From Aromatoleum petrolei (GTDB lineage: Bacteria > Pseudomonadota > Gammaproteobacteria > Burkholderiales > Rhodocyclaceae), in contig NZ_CP059560.1 in the NCBI RefSeq assembly GCF_017894385.1, forward strand, positions 3,914,501 to 3,978,500: 64,000 bases of DNA, written 5' to 3'. Positions 47,217-62,115 of this stretch are shown here, piece by piece. Made by a program: the position numbers and the translations under genes. Each line of letters starts with the position of its first letter. The first letter of the stretch is position 1. The notes under the pieces were generated by a model that was not told the DNA's origin, ran no database searches, and saw nothing but the letters and a program-made list of their open reading frames with translations.

Positions 47217-47381
47217 CCGGAGCTGGGGTGTTCGTGCAGTCAGGGCGCGCGATTATAGCGTGCCGGGCAGAATGCCCGGGGCGCCTGGTTCCCCCGGCTG
47301 GTCGCCGAATGTTTCAAGCTGCCGACGACGGGGTGCATTTCCACATATAATTCGCCCACAAAATTTTCACGGGAGGGAAGT

Positions 47382-47912
47382 ATGGGTTTCGATCAGGTGA
47401 AGGCCGGCAAGGACGTGCCGAACGACATCAACGTCATCATCGAGATTCCGGCTCAGGCCGATCCGATCAAGTTCGAGGTGGACAAGGACAGCGGTGCGGT
47501 GTTCGTCGACCGCTTCATGGGTACCTCGATGCGCTACCCGATCAACTACGGCTATGTTCCGCACACCATCGCTGGTGACGGCGACCCGGTCGACGTGCTG
47601 GTCGTGACGCCCTTCCCGCTGCTCCCGGGGGTGGTGATCCGCTGCCGTCCCGTCGGCGTGCTGAAGATGGAAGACGAGTCGGGCCAGGACGCGAAGGTCG
47701 TCGCGGTTCCCGTCTCCAAGCTGACCCCGCTGTACGACAAGGTGCAGACCACCGATGACCTGCCCGAGCTGCTGATGAAGCAAACTGTGCATTTCTTCGA
47801 GCACTACAAGGATCTCGAGCCGGGCAAGTGGGTCAAGGTGCTGGGCTGGGGTTCGGTCGAAGATGCCAAGAAGGAAATCCTCGACGGCCTGAACAACGCT
47901 GCCGGGAAGTAA
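47382..47912 (+). CDS. ppa: inorganic pyrophosphatase (family I)
   Basis: 176 aa, the usual size. It hydrolyses PPi. Signature [11 protein letters not shown] (Asp residues bind Mg) and [23 protein letters not shown] near the N-terminus. GGGAGGGAAG precedes ATG 47382 and a TATAAT lies at 47346-47351. PPi is also the likely phosphate donor of the PFK at 1774, so the two enzymes compete for PPi. Confidence 0.97.
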   Translation: MGFDQVKAGKDVPNDINVIIEIPAQADPIKFEVDKDSGAVFVDRFMGTSMRYPINYGYVPHTIAGDGDPVDVLVVTPFPLLPGVVIRCRPVGVLKMEDESGQDAKVVAVPVSKLTPLYDKVQTTDDLPELLMKQTVHFFEHYKDLEPGKWVKVLGWGSVEDAKKEILDGLNNAAGK

Positions 47913-47936
47913 TCACGGCACCGTTCGCAGGATGAC

Positions 47937-47969
47937 GATGGCCCGCCAGAGCGCGGGCCATCTGCTTTT
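47937..47969 (+). terminator. terminator after ppa
   Basis: GATGGCCCGC (47937-47946) pairs over 10 bp with GCGGGCCATC (47953-47962), loop CAGAGC, followed by TGCTTTTC. It lies between ppa and the convergent lipoprotein gene. Confidence 0.8.
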
Positions 47970-47987
47970 CTGGGGCGGATGAAAGCT

Positions 47988-48386
47988 CTACCCGAGCTTG
48001 CAGTCACTGGCCAGCGGCTTGTTCGTGTCCCGGTCGAGGAGGATGCTCTTCCACGGCAGATCGATCCATACCAGGCCGCTGCGTTCGTCTTCGAAGCGCG
48101 GCAGTCCCGAGTGCGACGGATTGCGCGCGAGTTGGTAGCGTTTGCCGCTCCAGCCGATGTGAACCGCGCTGGCATTGCCGGCGGGGCGCTGGACGTCGAC
48201 GCGCCGCCCCATGTCGCAGCGATAGGTGCCGCTCGCAAGCTGGAATTCGAGTTGCCGATTCTCCGTGCTCGCCGGGATGTCGAGGACGCCGGGTTCCGTT
48301 CCCGTGCCTGCGGAGGGCGCAGGCGGCGTGCTCGAACATGCGGCGAGGGCGAGAAGCGGAGCGAGGAGCGCGAAGCGGACGGGCAT
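47988..48386 (-). CDS. MliC-like lysozyme-inhibitor lipoprotein
   Basis: 132 aa with a lipoprotein signal (MPVRFALLAPLLALAACSS, lipobox LAAC). The C-terminal domain YRCDMGRRVDVQRP ... VHIGWSGKRYQLAR ... SGLVWIDLPWKSILL ... LASDC looks like the MliC/PliC beta-barrel that blocks c-type lysozyme, with the two cysteines in place. ATG 48386 is chosen because it starts the signal peptide directly. Confidence 0.75.
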   Translation of the reverse strand: MPVRFALLAPLLALAACSSTPPAPSAGTGTEPGVLDIPASTENRQLEFQLASGTYRCDMGRRVDVQRPAGNASAVHIGWSGKRYQLARNPSHSGLPRFEDERSGLVWIDLPWKSILLDRDTNKPLASDCKLG

Positions 48387-48552
48387 CGAATGATCCGTTG
48401 GGAAACTTGATGATTGCATTCTAGTTCCCCGCTGTCGGGCGTCGTGCGGGCTGCCCGCGGTCAAGCGTAACAGAAGGTTTCCCGTATCAGGCGGGCCGTT
48501 CGCGCAGGCGCCCGGCTGCCGGGATGCGGGCCGACGCGGTATAGTTGCGCCC

Positions 48553-50178
48553 ATGAAACTGCATGCTCAATCGCTCTCCATCGCCGTTGCCCAGCTGAAT
48601 TGTACGGTGGGCGACCTGAAGGCGAACGCCGACCGGATCATTCGCGCCGTCGAACAGGCCCGCACGCTCGGCGCCGACCTCGTCCTGACCCCGGAGCTCG
48701 CGCTGTCTGGCTACCCGCCCGAGGACTTGTTGCTTCGCCCCGATTTCTATCGCGCCTGCGAGCGTGAAGTGGCGCGCATCGCCGGGCATACTCAGGGCAT
48801 GACGCTCGTGCTCGGCCATCCGGAGGCGCGCCAGGCCAAGCGCTACAACGCGGCGTCGGTGATTCGAGACGGCCGAATCCTGACGACGTACCACAAGCAT
48901 CATCTGCCGAACTACGAGGTGTTCGACGAGGAGCGCTATTTCGACCACGGGCGCGCCGCGTGCGTGTTCGAAGTGAAGGGCGTGAAGCTCGGCGTGAATA
49001 TCTGCGCGGACCTGTGGGAGCCGGGTCCCGCAGAACTTGCCCGTGCCGAGGGGGCCCAGGTGCTGCTCGGTCTCAATGCCTCTCCCTACCACATGAACAA
49101 GCTGCAGCGACGTTATGAGGTGCTGCGCGAGCGGGTGGGCGGCACCGGCTTGCCGGTGGTCTACTGCAACATGGTGGGCGGGCAGGACGAACTGGTGTTC
49201 GACGGTGCCTCGTTTGCGCTCAACTCGGACGGATCGCTCGCCTGGCAGACGTCCGCGTTCGACGAGCGTCTCGACGTCGTCCGCCTGCAGGGCGGTCGCT
49301 GGGCGGATGGCGAGCAGATCGATGCGCGTCCCGTCGAAGCCGAGGTGTATGAGGCGCTCAAGGTGGGCGTGCGTGACTATCTGGGCAAGAACGGTTTTCC
49401 GGGCGCCCTGATCGGGCTTTCCGGTGGCATCGATTCGGCCCTGACGCTGTGCATCGCGGTCGATGCTCTCGGCGCCGACAAGGTGCGGGCGGTGATGATG
49501 CAATCGCCCTACACCGCACAGATGAGCCTCGACGACTCGCGCGAACTGGTGGCGAACCTCGGTGTCCGTTATGACGAAATCCCCATCGGGCCGGCAATGG
49601 AGACCTTCGCGGGCATGCTCGCGGACCAGTTCCATGGCTTGGCGGCGGATACGACCGAGGAGAACCTGCAGAGCCGCATCCGCGGCATGATCCTCATGGC
49701 GCTGTCGAACAAGACCGGCGCGATTGTGCTCACAACCGGCAACAAGAGCGAGATGGCGACCGGCTACGCGACGCTGTACGGTGACATGGCAGGCGGTTTC
49801 GCGGTGCTCAAGGATCTCTACAAGACCTTCGTATTCAGGCTCGCGCGCTGGCGCAATACCGTCAGTCCGGTGATTCCCGAAAACATCATCACGCGGCCGC
49901 CGTCGGCGGAACTCAAGCCCGACCAGAAGGACCAGGATTCGCTGCCGCCTTACGAGGTTCTCGACGCGATCATCGAGGCGTACATGGAACGCGACGAGTC
50001 GCCGCGGGACATCATTGCCGCCGGCTACCCGGACGCCGAGGTGCGCCGTACGGTCGCGATGCTCAAGCGCAATGAATACAAGCGCCGGCAGTCGCCGGTC
50101 GGCATTCGCGTGACGAAGAGAGGATTCGGCAGAGACTGGCGTTATCCGATAACATCGCGCTATCAGGACGAATATTGA
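48553..50178 (+). CDS. nadE: glutamine-dependent NAD+ synthetase
   Basis: 541 aa, two domains. The N-terminal nitrilase-type glutaminase has Glu in TPELALSGYPPEDLLL, Lys in YHKHHLPNYEVFDEERYF and Cys in GVNICADLWE. The C-terminal synthetase has the P-loop LIGLSGGIDSALT near residue 284 and TTGNKSEMATGY. It amidates deamido-NAD. glnB follows after 51 bases, a common pair in Proteobacteria. Confidence 0.97.
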   Translation: MKLHAQSLSIAVAQLNCTVGDLKANADRIIRAVEQARTLGADLVLTPELALSGYPPEDLLLRPDFYRACEREVARIAGHTQGMTLVLGHPEARQAKRYNAASVIRDGRILTTYHKHHLPNYEVFDEERYFDHGRAACVFEVKGVKLGVNICADLWEPGPAELARAEGAQVLLGLNASPYHMNKLQRRYEVLRERVGGTGLPVVYCNMVGGQDELVFDGASFALNSDGSLAWQTSAFDERLDVVRLQGGRWADGEQIDARPVEAEVYEALKVGVRDYLGKNGFPGALIGLSGGIDSALTLCIAVDALGADKVRAVMMQSPYTAQMSLDDSRELVANLGVRYDEIPIGPAMETFAGMLADQFHGLAADTTEENLQSRIRGMILMALSNKTGAIVLTTGNKSEMATGYATLYGDMAGGFAVLKDLYKTFVFRLARWRNTVSPVIPENIITRPPSAELKPDQKDQDSLPPYEVLDAIIEAYMERDESPRDIIAAGYPDAEVRRTVAMLKRNEYKRRQSPVGIRVTKRGFGRDWRYPITSRYQDEY

Positions 50179-50568
<390 letters not shown>

Positions 50569-50580
50569 GCGGCACCCCTG

Positions 50581-51648
50581 TCAAGGGCGGGCTGAATTGC
50601 CTGCCCTGAGCAGCACCAGCAGTGCCCCCGAGCCGCCGTCGTGGGGGCCGGCCTGGCAGAACGCCAGGATCTCCTCGCGTTGCGCGAGCCAGCCGCGGGA
50701 CAGGTGTTTCAAGATCGACTGCTTGCCCGGCGAGCCGTGCCCCTTTCCGTGGATCACGCGCACGCAACGCCGGCCCTGCTGCAGGCTTGCGGCAAGAAAA
50801 TGTGCGAGTTCCTCACGTGCCTCGTCGCGATTGCAGCCATGCAGGTCGAGCTGGCCCTGCAGCACCCAGCGGCCTCGACGTAAGTCCGTGAGCACGCGGC
50901 GCGGCAGGCCCGGCCGCAGGAATGCCGCTTCCTCGCCGGTTTCCAGTCGGTCTTCCAGCGTCATTGGAGCTTCCATCGATTCGCGCAGCGCTTCGCGCTC
51001 GTCCTCGACGTGTTTCAGCGGGTGGGGGAGGGGCCGAGGGATATCGACGTCGGCGCGATTGCGCGTGTCCACGGGTTTGGCGCCGCGCACCGCGTAGCGG
51101 AAGAGATCGGCCGGATTTGCGCTGTCTGCGTCCGCAGGCAGCAGAAGAAAATCGCGCTCGCGAACGTCCGGGGTAGAGGCCGAGAGGGCGCTGTGATGTC
51201 GCGCGTGACGGTGATCAATGCCGACCTCCGCACGATTGCCGTGATCGAGCGGGATGACGTCTTCCATCGCGAAGCGGAAGAGCTCGCCGTCGTCACGGGG
51301 TGTCCTTCGCCGCGGTGTTGTCGCAGTCGACTCGTCATCGGCCTCCGGAGTTTGCGGCCGGCGAACGGGGGCAGGTTTCGGCGTCTCGAGCTCGACCCTG
51401 CGCGCCGATTGCGGCAGCGGCGTCACGCCCTGAAGCGCTGCGCGGAGCAGGCCTGCGTCGGCCTCGTCCGCTGCGGCGGAGCCGGATTTTCCCGCGTCGC
51501 CGCCGGGGGCGGGGCGCTCGATACGGCGACCGAAAACCCGCTCCTCGCGCAGCCCGCCCCGCAAGGAGGCTAGCCCTTCGAACGGGCTGGCTGATCGCCC
51601 GCTCGGTTCAGCCGGGCGGGACGTGGCCGGGCGACGCGGGCGCGGCAC
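50581..51648 (-). CDS. Smr domain protein with N-terminal triple repeat
   Basis: About 355 aa from GTG 51648, only 4 bases after trxB; the start is a guess. The Smr domain lies in the last 100 residues: LDLHGCNRDEAREELAHFL, then VIHGKGHGS. Smr domains cut or bind nucleic acids. Upstream are three copies of a short motif: LLRAALQGVTPLPQSARRVE, LFRFAMEDVIPLDHGNRAEV and LFRYAVRGAKPVDTRNRADV. The N-terminal part is Pro/Arg-rich. Confidence 0.8.
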   Translation of the reverse strand: MPRPRRPATSRPAEPSGRSASPFEGLASLRGGLREERVFGRRIERPAPGGDAGKSGSAAADEADAGLLRAALQGVTPLPQSARRVELETPKPAPVRRPQTPEADDESTATTPRRRTPRDDGELFRFAMEDVIPLDHGNRAEVGIDHRHARHHSALSASTPDVRERDFLLLPADADSANPADLFRYAVRGAKPVDTRNRADVDIPRPLPHPLKHVEDEREALRESMEAPMTLEDRLETGEEAAFLRPGLPRRVLTDLRRGRWVLQGQLDLHGCNRDEAREELAHFLAASLQQGRRCVRVIHGKGHGSPGKQSILKHLSRGWLAQREEILAFCQAGPHDGGSGALLVLLRAGNSARP

Positions 51649-51652
51649 GGGA

Positions 51653-53505
<1,853 letters not shown>

Positions 53506-53617
53506 GGGTCGGGGCGCGGGAGCGCCTGTATCGCTTCGCAACAGCTTCGTCGGTCGGGGTGGCTGATCGCATATAATCGCGAATTGTCGATTTTCCTGGG
53601 CCCTCGTTCCCGCGCCG

Positions 53618-55933
53618 ATGTCGTCCCGTCAGTCTTCCCGTTCCCAGCCTCTGCCGGAACGGATTTCCCTCCTGCTGCAGGAAGCGCGCTGGCTGATCCT
53701 GGGCGTGATGTCCTTGTATGTCGGGCTGGTCCTGCTTGGCTACAGCAAGTCCGATCCTGGCTGGTCACACGCGGCGGAAGTCGCTCGCGTGAGCAATCCC
53801 GGGGGGCGCTTCGGCGCCTGGCTTGCCGATCTGCTCTACTACCTGTTCGGCCTTTCCGCGTGGTGGTGGGTGGTGTTCCTGGGTTACGCGCTGGTGTGGG
53901 GTTTCCGGCGCCTGCGCCATGACCTGCGGCTCGACCGCCGTTCCTTCTTCTTCGTGCTGACGGGCTTCTTCGTCGTGCTGCTGTCGAGCAGCGCGCTCGA
54001 GTCGCTGCGCTTCTACTCGCACGGCGCGAGTGTGCCGCTGGCGCCGGGCGGCCTCGTCGGCGTCGAGATGGGCCAGCTTGTCCAGCGCTATCTCGGTTTC
54101 ACGGGCGGCACGCTGATGCTTCTGGCGCTGTTCGCCTCCGGCCTGAGCCTGTTTTCGGGCATTTCCTGGTTGTCGGTAATCGAGCGCGTCGGACTTGCGC
54201 TGGAGCAGGCGTGGCAAGGCACGCAGGCCGCGTGGCACGGATGGCAAGACCGCAAGGCCGGTCAGCAGGTCGCCCAGAAACGCGAGGCGGTCGTCGAAAC
54301 GAAACGTCGCAAGACGGTGGCTACTCCCGCGCCGCAGCTGCGCATCGAGCCCGCAGTCGTCGAGGTGCCCAAGTCCGAGCGCGTCGAGAAGGAACTCCGC
54401 CAGGAGCGACAGCAGTCGCTGTTTGCCGACTTGCCGACCTCGGTCGGGGCGATCCCACCGTTAAGCCTGCTCGATCAGCCCTCGGGCGATGTGGAGCCGC
54501 CCTCGGCCGAGTCGCTGGAATTCACCTCGCGCCTGATCGAAACCAAGCTTGGTGACTTCGGCGTGGAGGTCAAGGTTCTGGCGGCCTACCCGGGGCCGGT
54601 GGTGACGCGCTACGAGATCGAGCCAGCGACGGGCGTGAAGGGCAGCCAGGTCGTGAATCTCGGCAAGGACCTTGCGCGTGCGCTGTCGCTGGTGTCGATC
54701 CGCGTTGTCGAGACGGTGCCGGGCAAATCCTGCATGGCGCTCGAACTTCCCAACGCGAAGCGTCAGACCGTGCGCCTGTCCGAGATCCTCGGCTCCAAGG
54801 CGTATCACGACATGCATTCGCCGCTGACCGTGGCGCTGGGCAAGGACATCGGCGGTCAGCCGGTGGTCGCGGACCTCGGCAAGATGCCGCACCTGCTGGT
54901 CGCCGGCACGACCGGTTCGGGCAAGTCGGTCGGGATCAACGCCATGATTCTGTCGCTGCTGTACAAGGCGGGCCCGGAGAAGGTGCGCCTGATCATGGTC
55001 GACCCGAAGATGCTGGAGCTGTCGATCTACGAGGGCATCCCGCACCTGCTCGCGCCGGTCGTCACGGACATGAAGCATGCGGCCAACGCGCTCAACTGGT
55101 GCGTGGTCGAGATGGACAAGCGCTACAAGCTGATGGCTGCGGTCGGCGTGCGCAACCTCGCCGGCTTCAACAAGGCCGTCGTCGAAGCGGAAAAGGCCGA
55201 GAAGCCGCTCACCAACCCGTTCGCGATCAACCCCGACAACCCGGAGCCGCTCGAGCAGCTGCCGCATATCGTCGTGATCGTCGACGAGCTCGCCGACATG
55301 ATGATGGTGGTCGGCAAGAAGGTCGAGGAACTGATCGCACGACTCGCGCAGAAGGCGCGCGCGGCGGGCATCCACCTGATCCTCGCGACGCAGCGTCCGT
55401 CGGTCGACGTCATCACCGGCCTGATCAAGGCCAACGTGCCGACGCGTATCGCCTTCCAGGTGTCGAGCAAGATCGATTCGCGCACCATCCTCGACCAGAT
55501 GGGGGCGGAAACCTTGCTGGGTATGGGCGACATGCTGTACCTGGCCCCGGGCACGGGCCTGCCCGTGCGCGTGCACGGCGCCTTCGTCGCCGACGAGGAG
55601 GTGCACAAGGTCGTCGATCACCTCAGGCGCAGCAGCGGTCCGCCGGATTATGTGGAGGGCATCCTGTCCTCCCCGGACGACGATCTCGAAGCGGCGCTCG
55701 GCGGGGGCGGGGGCAGCGAGGGGGATGGCGAGGCCGACCCCTTGTACGATCAGGCGGTCGAAGTGGTCATCAAGACGCGTCGTCCGTCGATTTCGCTGGT
55801 GCAGCGCCACCTGCGCATCGGCTACAACCGTGCAGCGCGCCTGATCGAGCAGATGGAGCGTGCCGGGTTGGTGTCGGCGATGGGAACGAACGGCAACCGC
55901 GAAGTGATCGTGCCGGCCAAGGAGGGCGAGTGA
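53618..55933 (+). CDS. ftsK: DNA translocase FtsK
   Basis: 771 aa, of the short-linker kind. Four N-terminal helices (residues 26-190), a linker, then the motor with [32 protein letters not shown] and DELADMMMV, and the C-terminal gamma winged helix ([29 protein letters not shown]) that reads KOPS sites. It pumps DNA at the septum and activates XerCD at dif. No Shine-Dalgarno is seen before ATG 53618. lolA overlaps its stop. Confidence 0.97.
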   Translation: MSSRQSSRSQPLPERISLLLQEARWLILGVMSLYVGLVLLGYSKSDPGWSHAAEVARVSNPGGRFGAWLADLLYYLFGLSAWWWVVFLGYALVWGFRRLRHDLRLDRRSFFFVLTGFFVVLLSSSALESLRFYSHGASVPLAPGGLVGVEMGQLVQRYLGFTGGTLMLLALFASGLSLFSGISWLSVIERVGLALEQAWQGTQAAWHGWQDRKAGQQVAQKREAVVETKRRKTVATPAPQLRIEPAVVEVPKSERVEKELRQERQQSLFADLPTSVGAIPPLSLLDQPSGDVEPPSAESLEFTSRLIETKLGDFGVEVKVLAAYPGPVVTRYEIEPATGVKGSQVVNLGKDLARALSLVSIRVVETVPGKSCMALELPNAKRQTVRLSEILGSKAYHDMHSPLTVALGKDIGGQPVVADLGKMPHLLVAGTTGSGKSVGINAMILSLLYKAGPEKVRLIMVDPKMLELSIYEGIPHLLAPVVTDMKHAANALNWCVVEMDKRYKLMAAVGVRNLAGFNKAVVEAEKAEKPLTNPFAINPDNPEPLEQLPHIVVIVDELADMMMVVGKKVEELIARLAQKARAAGIHLILATQRPSVDVITGLIKANVPTRIAFQVSSKIDSRTILDQMGAETLLGMGDMLYLAPGTGLPVRVHGAFVADEEVHKVVDHLRRSSGPPDYVEGILSSPDDDLEAALGGGGGSEGDGEADPLYDQAVEVVIKTRRPSISLVQRHLRIGYNRAARLIEQMERAGLVSAMGTNGNREVIVPAKEGE

Positions 55934-56571
55934 GTCGTAGCGGAGGTGTCATCAGGACGGGGCTGCGTCTCGGCGCGGCGTTGATGCTGACTTGCGCGGC
56001 GGGCGTCGCTTCCGCAGGCGGAATCGCGCAGTTGCGCCAGTTCATCGACGGCGCGCGCACCGCGCAGGGGGAATTCGAGCAGACCGTGTTCGCGGCATCG
56101 GGGCGCAAACCGCAACGCGCCAGCGGCAGCTTCATGTTCGCGCGCCCCGGCAAATTCCGCTGGACCTACGACAAGCCGTACACGCAGGTGCTGGTCAGCG
56201 ACGGCGACAAGCTGTGGTCCTGGGATCGCGATCTGAACCAGGTCACGGTGAAGCGTCTGGGCGATGCGCTGGGTAGCACGCCCGCTGCGATCCTAGCCGG
56301 TGACGACGCGATCGAGCGCAATTTCGAGCTCGCCGAGGCCGGTACCGAGGACGGGCTGGAGTGGGTGAATGCAAAACCCCGCCGGGCTGAAAGCAGCTTC
56401 GAGTCGATGCGCATGGGTTTCGCGGGCGGCGTGCTCAGGCGCATGGAGCTGAAGGACAACTTCGGGCAGACGACGCTGATCGAGTTCCGCTCGCTGGTTG
56501 CCGGTGCGCGCCCCGATCCCGCGCAGTTCCGCTTCGTGCCGCCGCCCGGCGCCGACGTTATCGGCGACTGA
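55930..56571 (+). CDS. lolA: outer-membrane lipoprotein carrier protein LolA
   Basis: 213 aa from GTG 55930, which overlaps the ftsK stop (GTGA) after a GGAGGGCGA ribosome site. Signal peptide to about VASAGG. LolA features are [52 protein letters not shown]. It carries lipoproteins across the periplasm from LolCDE to LolB. rarA follows after 14 bases; ftsK-lolA-rarA is the widespread order. Confidence 0.94.
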   Translation: MSRSGGVIRTGLRLGAALMLTCAAGVASAGGIAQLRQFIDGARTAQGEFEQTVFAASGRKPQRASGSFMFARPGKFRWTYDKPYTQVLVSDGDKLWSWDRDLNQVTVKRLGDALGSTPAAILAGDDAIERNFELAEAGTEDGLEWVNAKPRRAESSFESMRMGFAGGVLRRMELKDNFGQTTLIEFRSLVAGARPDPAQFRFVPPPGADVIGD

Positions 56572-56585
56572 GGCAAGCACTGGCG

Positions 56586-57926
56586 ATGGCTGATCTCTTC
56601 GATTCGGTGGAGCCGTCGCGCGTGCCGCTCGCCGAGCGGATGCGGCCGAAACGGCTCGACGAGATCGCCGGCCAGCGTCATCTCGTCGGCCCGGGAAAGC
56701 CGTTGCGGCTCGCCTTCGAGTCCGGCAAGCCGCATTCGATGATCCTGTGGGGGCCGCCAGGCGTCGGCAAGACCACCCTCGCGCGCCTGATGGCCCACGC
56801 CTTCGATGCCGAGTTCGTCGCCCTGTCGGCAGTGTTCTCCGGCGTCAAGGACATTCGCGAAGCGGTCAGCCAGGCGCAGGCTGCCAAGGCACGTGGCCGT
56901 CACACGATCCTCTTCGTGGACGAGGTGCATCGCTTCAATAAGGCCCAGCAGGATGCCTTCCTGCCCTACGTCGAGCAGGGGCTGCTCACGTTCATCGGTG
57001 CGACGACGGAGAATCCGTCCTTCGAGGTCAATTCGGCGCTTCTGTCGCGTGCTGCGGTGTACGTGCTCGAGCCGCTCGATGCCGAGGCGATGGGGGGCTT
57101 GTTCGAGCGGGGGCGGGCGATCGCGTGCCCGCAACTCGTCTTCGACGAGACGTCGCGCGAGCGCATGATCGGCTTCGCCGACGGGGACGCGCGACGGCTG
57201 ATGAACCTGATCGAGCAGGTGCAGGTCGCCGCCGAGACCGCCGGCGTCAACCCGGTGACGCCCGAATTCGTCGATGAGGCACTGTCGAGCAAGCTCCGGC
57301 GTTTCGATAAGGGCGGAGAAGCCTTCTACGATCAGATCTCAGCCCTGCACAAGTCGGTACGCGGATCGAATCCGGATGCGGCCCTCTACTGGCTGTGCCG
57401 GATGCTCGATGGCGGCGCGGACGCCCTGTATCTCGGTCGGCGGCTCGTGCGCATGGCCGTGGAGGACATCGGGCTCGCTGACCCGCGGGCACTCGAAATC
57501 GCGCTCAATGCGTGCACCACCTACGAGCGGCTGGGGTCGCCGGAAGGCGAACTGGCGCTCGCGCAGGCGACAGTCTTCCTCGCCTGCGCCGCGAAATCGA
57601 ATGCCGTCTACAAAGCCTACAACGCAGCGCGGCAATACGTGAGAAATGACGTTTCGCGACCGGTGCCGCTGCACCTGCGCAATGCGCCGACGCGGCTCAT
57701 GAAAGAGTTGGGTTACGGCAAGACCTACCGTTACGCCCACGACGAGCCGGAAGCCTATGCCGCGGGTGAAACATATCTGCCTGACGGGATGGCCCCGCCT
57801 GACTGGTATCGTCCCACGCCCTACGGGATGGAGGCGCGCATCTCAGCCAAGCTCGAGCATCTGCGCGAATTGGACGCTGCCGTGGCGCCGGCCCTGAGGT
57901 CGGGCGCGCGCGGCAAGAAAGAGTAA
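56586..57926 (+). CDS. rarA: replication-associated recombination protein A (MgsA-like AAA+ ATPase)
   Basis: 446 aa. N-terminal RMRPKRLDEIAGQRHLVGPGKPL, Walker A GPPGVGKTTLARLM, Walker B FVDEVHRFNKAQQDAFLP, sensor ATTENPSFEVNSALLSRA, and the C-terminal tetramer domain. It acts at stalled forks. ATG 56586 is in line with the family start. It is the last gene of the ftsK-lolA-rarA unit and is convergent with a small gene. Confidence 0.95.
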   Translation: MADLFDSVEPSRVPLAERMRPKRLDEIAGQRHLVGPGKPLRLAFESGKPHSMILWGPPGVGKTTLARLMAHAFDAEFVALSAVFSGVKDIREAVSQAQAAKARGRHTILFVDEVHRFNKAQQDAFLPYVEQGLLTFIGATTENPSFEVNSALLSRAAVYVLEPLDAEAMGGLFERGRAIACPQLVFDETSRERMIGFADGDARRLMNLIEQVQVAAETAGVNPVTPEFVDEALSSKLRRFDKGGEAFYDQISALHKSVRGSNPDAALYWLCRMLDGGADALYLGRRLVRMAVEDIGLADPRALEIALNACTTYERLGSPEGELALAQATVFLACAAKSNAVYKAYNAARQYVRNDVSRPVPLHLRNAPTRLMKELGYGKTYRYAHDEPEAYAAGETYLPDGMAPPDWYRPTPYGMEARISAKLEHLRELDAAVAPALRSGARGKKE

Positions 57927-57942
57927 GGCGTTTCCGTCGTTC

Positions 57943-58206
57943 TCAGTGGGGCAGAGGGTGGTCCGCCATGAAGCGAGCCTGGACGCCCTTTGCGCGTTCG
58001 GCCTGAGCGAGGTCGCCGCGCTCCGTGGCGCGGTCGATGAGATCCTGCATGTAGCCAGAGAGCACGAGAACGCCTTCGGGGGTCTGGACCATGCCGCAGA
58101 CGATTTGTGCTGCCGCGCCATCGGGAATCCCTTCGTGCTCGGCAATCAATGCAACTTCGTCGTCGGTCAAATCGCAGTAATCAAGGCAGTCCCGGATTGA
58201 CAGCAT
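57943..58206 (-). CDS. conserved hypothetical protein
   Basis: 87 aa, mostly helical: MLSIRDCLDYCDLTDDEVALIAEHEG, then GAAAQIVCGMVQTPEGVLVLSGYMQDLID. GAGGAGATAG precedes ATG 58206, so it is very likely translated. I do not recognise a named domain. It is alone between rarA and the serS promoter region. Confidence 0.75.
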   Translation of the reverse strand: MLSIRDCLDYCDLTDDEVALIAEHEGIPDGAAAQIVCGMVQTPEGVLVLSGYMQDLIDRATERGDLAQAERAKGVQARFMADHPLPH

Positions 58207-58312
58207 ACCTATCTCCTCAAGTGTGGCGGGCGCCGTCTGCGCGGCGCTCTCTTCGGATATTCACTATAAGCCACGAGGCGCCGAATTCAAGGACGATTTC
58301 GCTCGAAATGTG

Positions 58313-58342
58313 TCGATAAATGGTTGATTTGAATAATATAAT
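58313..58342 (+). promoter_or_regulatory. candidate serS promoter
   Basis: The 265-base gap between the hypothetical gene (58206) and serS (58472) is the most AT-rich part of this region. It contains a perfect TATAAT (58337-58342) with TCGATA (58313-58318, 4 of 6 to TTGACA) 18 bases upstream. A start near 58349 would leave a leader of about 120 bases. I see no clear riboswitch in it. Confidence 0.5.
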
Positions 58343-58453
58343 TGTGCGCTGCGGTATTCAGGCGATTTTGCCCTAAAATGTAATGCAACAGAACGAGTTG
58401 GCGACGGATCATTAAGTATCGTCGCACGAATCATCGCCTATTCATTGAATTGA

Positions 58454-61179
<2,726 letters not shown>

Positions 61180-61342
61180 GCAGTCGTACCATTGAATATA
61201 ACTGCATGATTCTGATGGAATCCGCTCGATTCGGCAATCCCATGAATATCGCAATGGCATAAGCGCGCCGCCCGCTCCGGAGCTTTTTCTGCCCGGCTCG
61301 CTTCTTCTCTAGTAGAAAACAATCAAGTTTTTAGGTGGCAAA

Positions 61343-61707
61343 ATGACCGGGAAGCCCTTTGTCCAGATCACTCGTGACGTGTCCAAGGCGCTCGAAGGCT
61401 TGCGGGCGGAAACCCCCCGAAGCAATGAACGGATACAGGCAGTTGGCTCGCGGCGCACTACGCGACGGAGCGCTCTCCGCGCTGAACAAGGAAATGATCG
61501 CATTGGCCATCGGTGTCGCCTCACGTTGCGATGCCTGCATCGGTTTCAGGTCAAGGCGTTGATCCGCCTCGGGGTGAGCCGCGAGCAGTTGATGGAGACT
61601 CTCGCCATCCGCACCAACATGGGGGAGGGCCGACGCTGATGCACGTGGCGGAAACGATGTGTGCCGACGAAGAGTTTCAAGAAGTTGGGGCGACGGTGCG
61701 GGCGTGA
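61343..61707 (+). pseudogene. broken AhpD-like (carboxymuconolactone decarboxylase family) gene
   Basis: The start MTGKPFVQITRDVSKALEGLRAE is followed in other frames by ALNKEMIALAIGVASRCDACIGF, VKALIRLGVSREQLMETLAI and GGPTLMHVAETMCADEEFQE. These pieces join to one AhpD/CMD protein of about 115 aa. Three frame changes are needed: at the C run near 61415, at 61552 (TTTCAGGTC, where the His codon after CxxC is lost) and near 61622. A good start (TTAGGTGGCAAA-ATG) remains. Confidence 0.82.
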
Positions 61708-61750
61708 CGAATGCGGCGTGGCCGTGCATAAAAAAATTTTTGCATTGTTG

Positions 61751-61778
61751 TTGCTCCGCAGAATTTTCTGCGTATAAT
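61751..61778 (+). promoter_or_regulatory. promoter for the tRNA pair
   Basis: TATAAT at 61773-61778 with TTGCTC (61751-61756) 16 bases upstream and an A/T-run region (61730-61745) before it, in the manner of an UP element. Starts within 30 bases of tRNA-Ser. An inverted repeat CTCCCGC/GCGGGAG (61784-61810) lies in the short leader. Confidence 0.6.
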
Positions 61779-61812
61779 TCGGCCTCCCGCAAGGCTAGCC
61801 CGTGCGGGAGTC

Positions 61813-61903
<91 letters not shown>

Positions 61904-61939
61904 TGGCTGCAGGATTCCGAGAGGGTCGTGCAAGCAAGA

Positions 61940-62016
61940 GCGCCCGTAGCTCAGTTGGATAGAGTACCTGGCTACGAACCAGGGGGTCGTGGGTTCGAAT
62001 CCTGCCGGGCGCGCCA
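61940..62016 (+). tRNA. tRNA-Arg (anticodon ACG)
   Basis: Acceptor stem GCGCCCG/CGGGCGC, anticodon arm CCTGG-CTACGAA-CCAGG giving ACG, T-arm TTCGAAT, and an encoded CCA (62014-62016). It reads CGU, CGC and CGA after A-to-I change at position 34. Confidence 0.95.
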
Positions 62017-62020
62017 AGAT

Positions 62021-62064
62021 TAAAAGCAAAAGGACCAGTCTTTCGACTGGTCCTTTTGCTTTTA
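62021..62064 (+). terminator. strong terminator of the tRNA operon
   Basis: A perfect 20-bp stem from 62021-62040 to 62045-62064 with loop TTTC. The left arm is A-rich at its outer end and the right arm ends TTTTGCTTTTA. It is near-symmetric, so it may also stop transcription coming from the small gene on the other strand. Confidence 0.92.
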
Positions 62065-62115
62065 TGGTGTTTTCGGCGTCCGTCGAGCGTGGTGCCCCAT
62101 GTCCCATCCTGTCCA

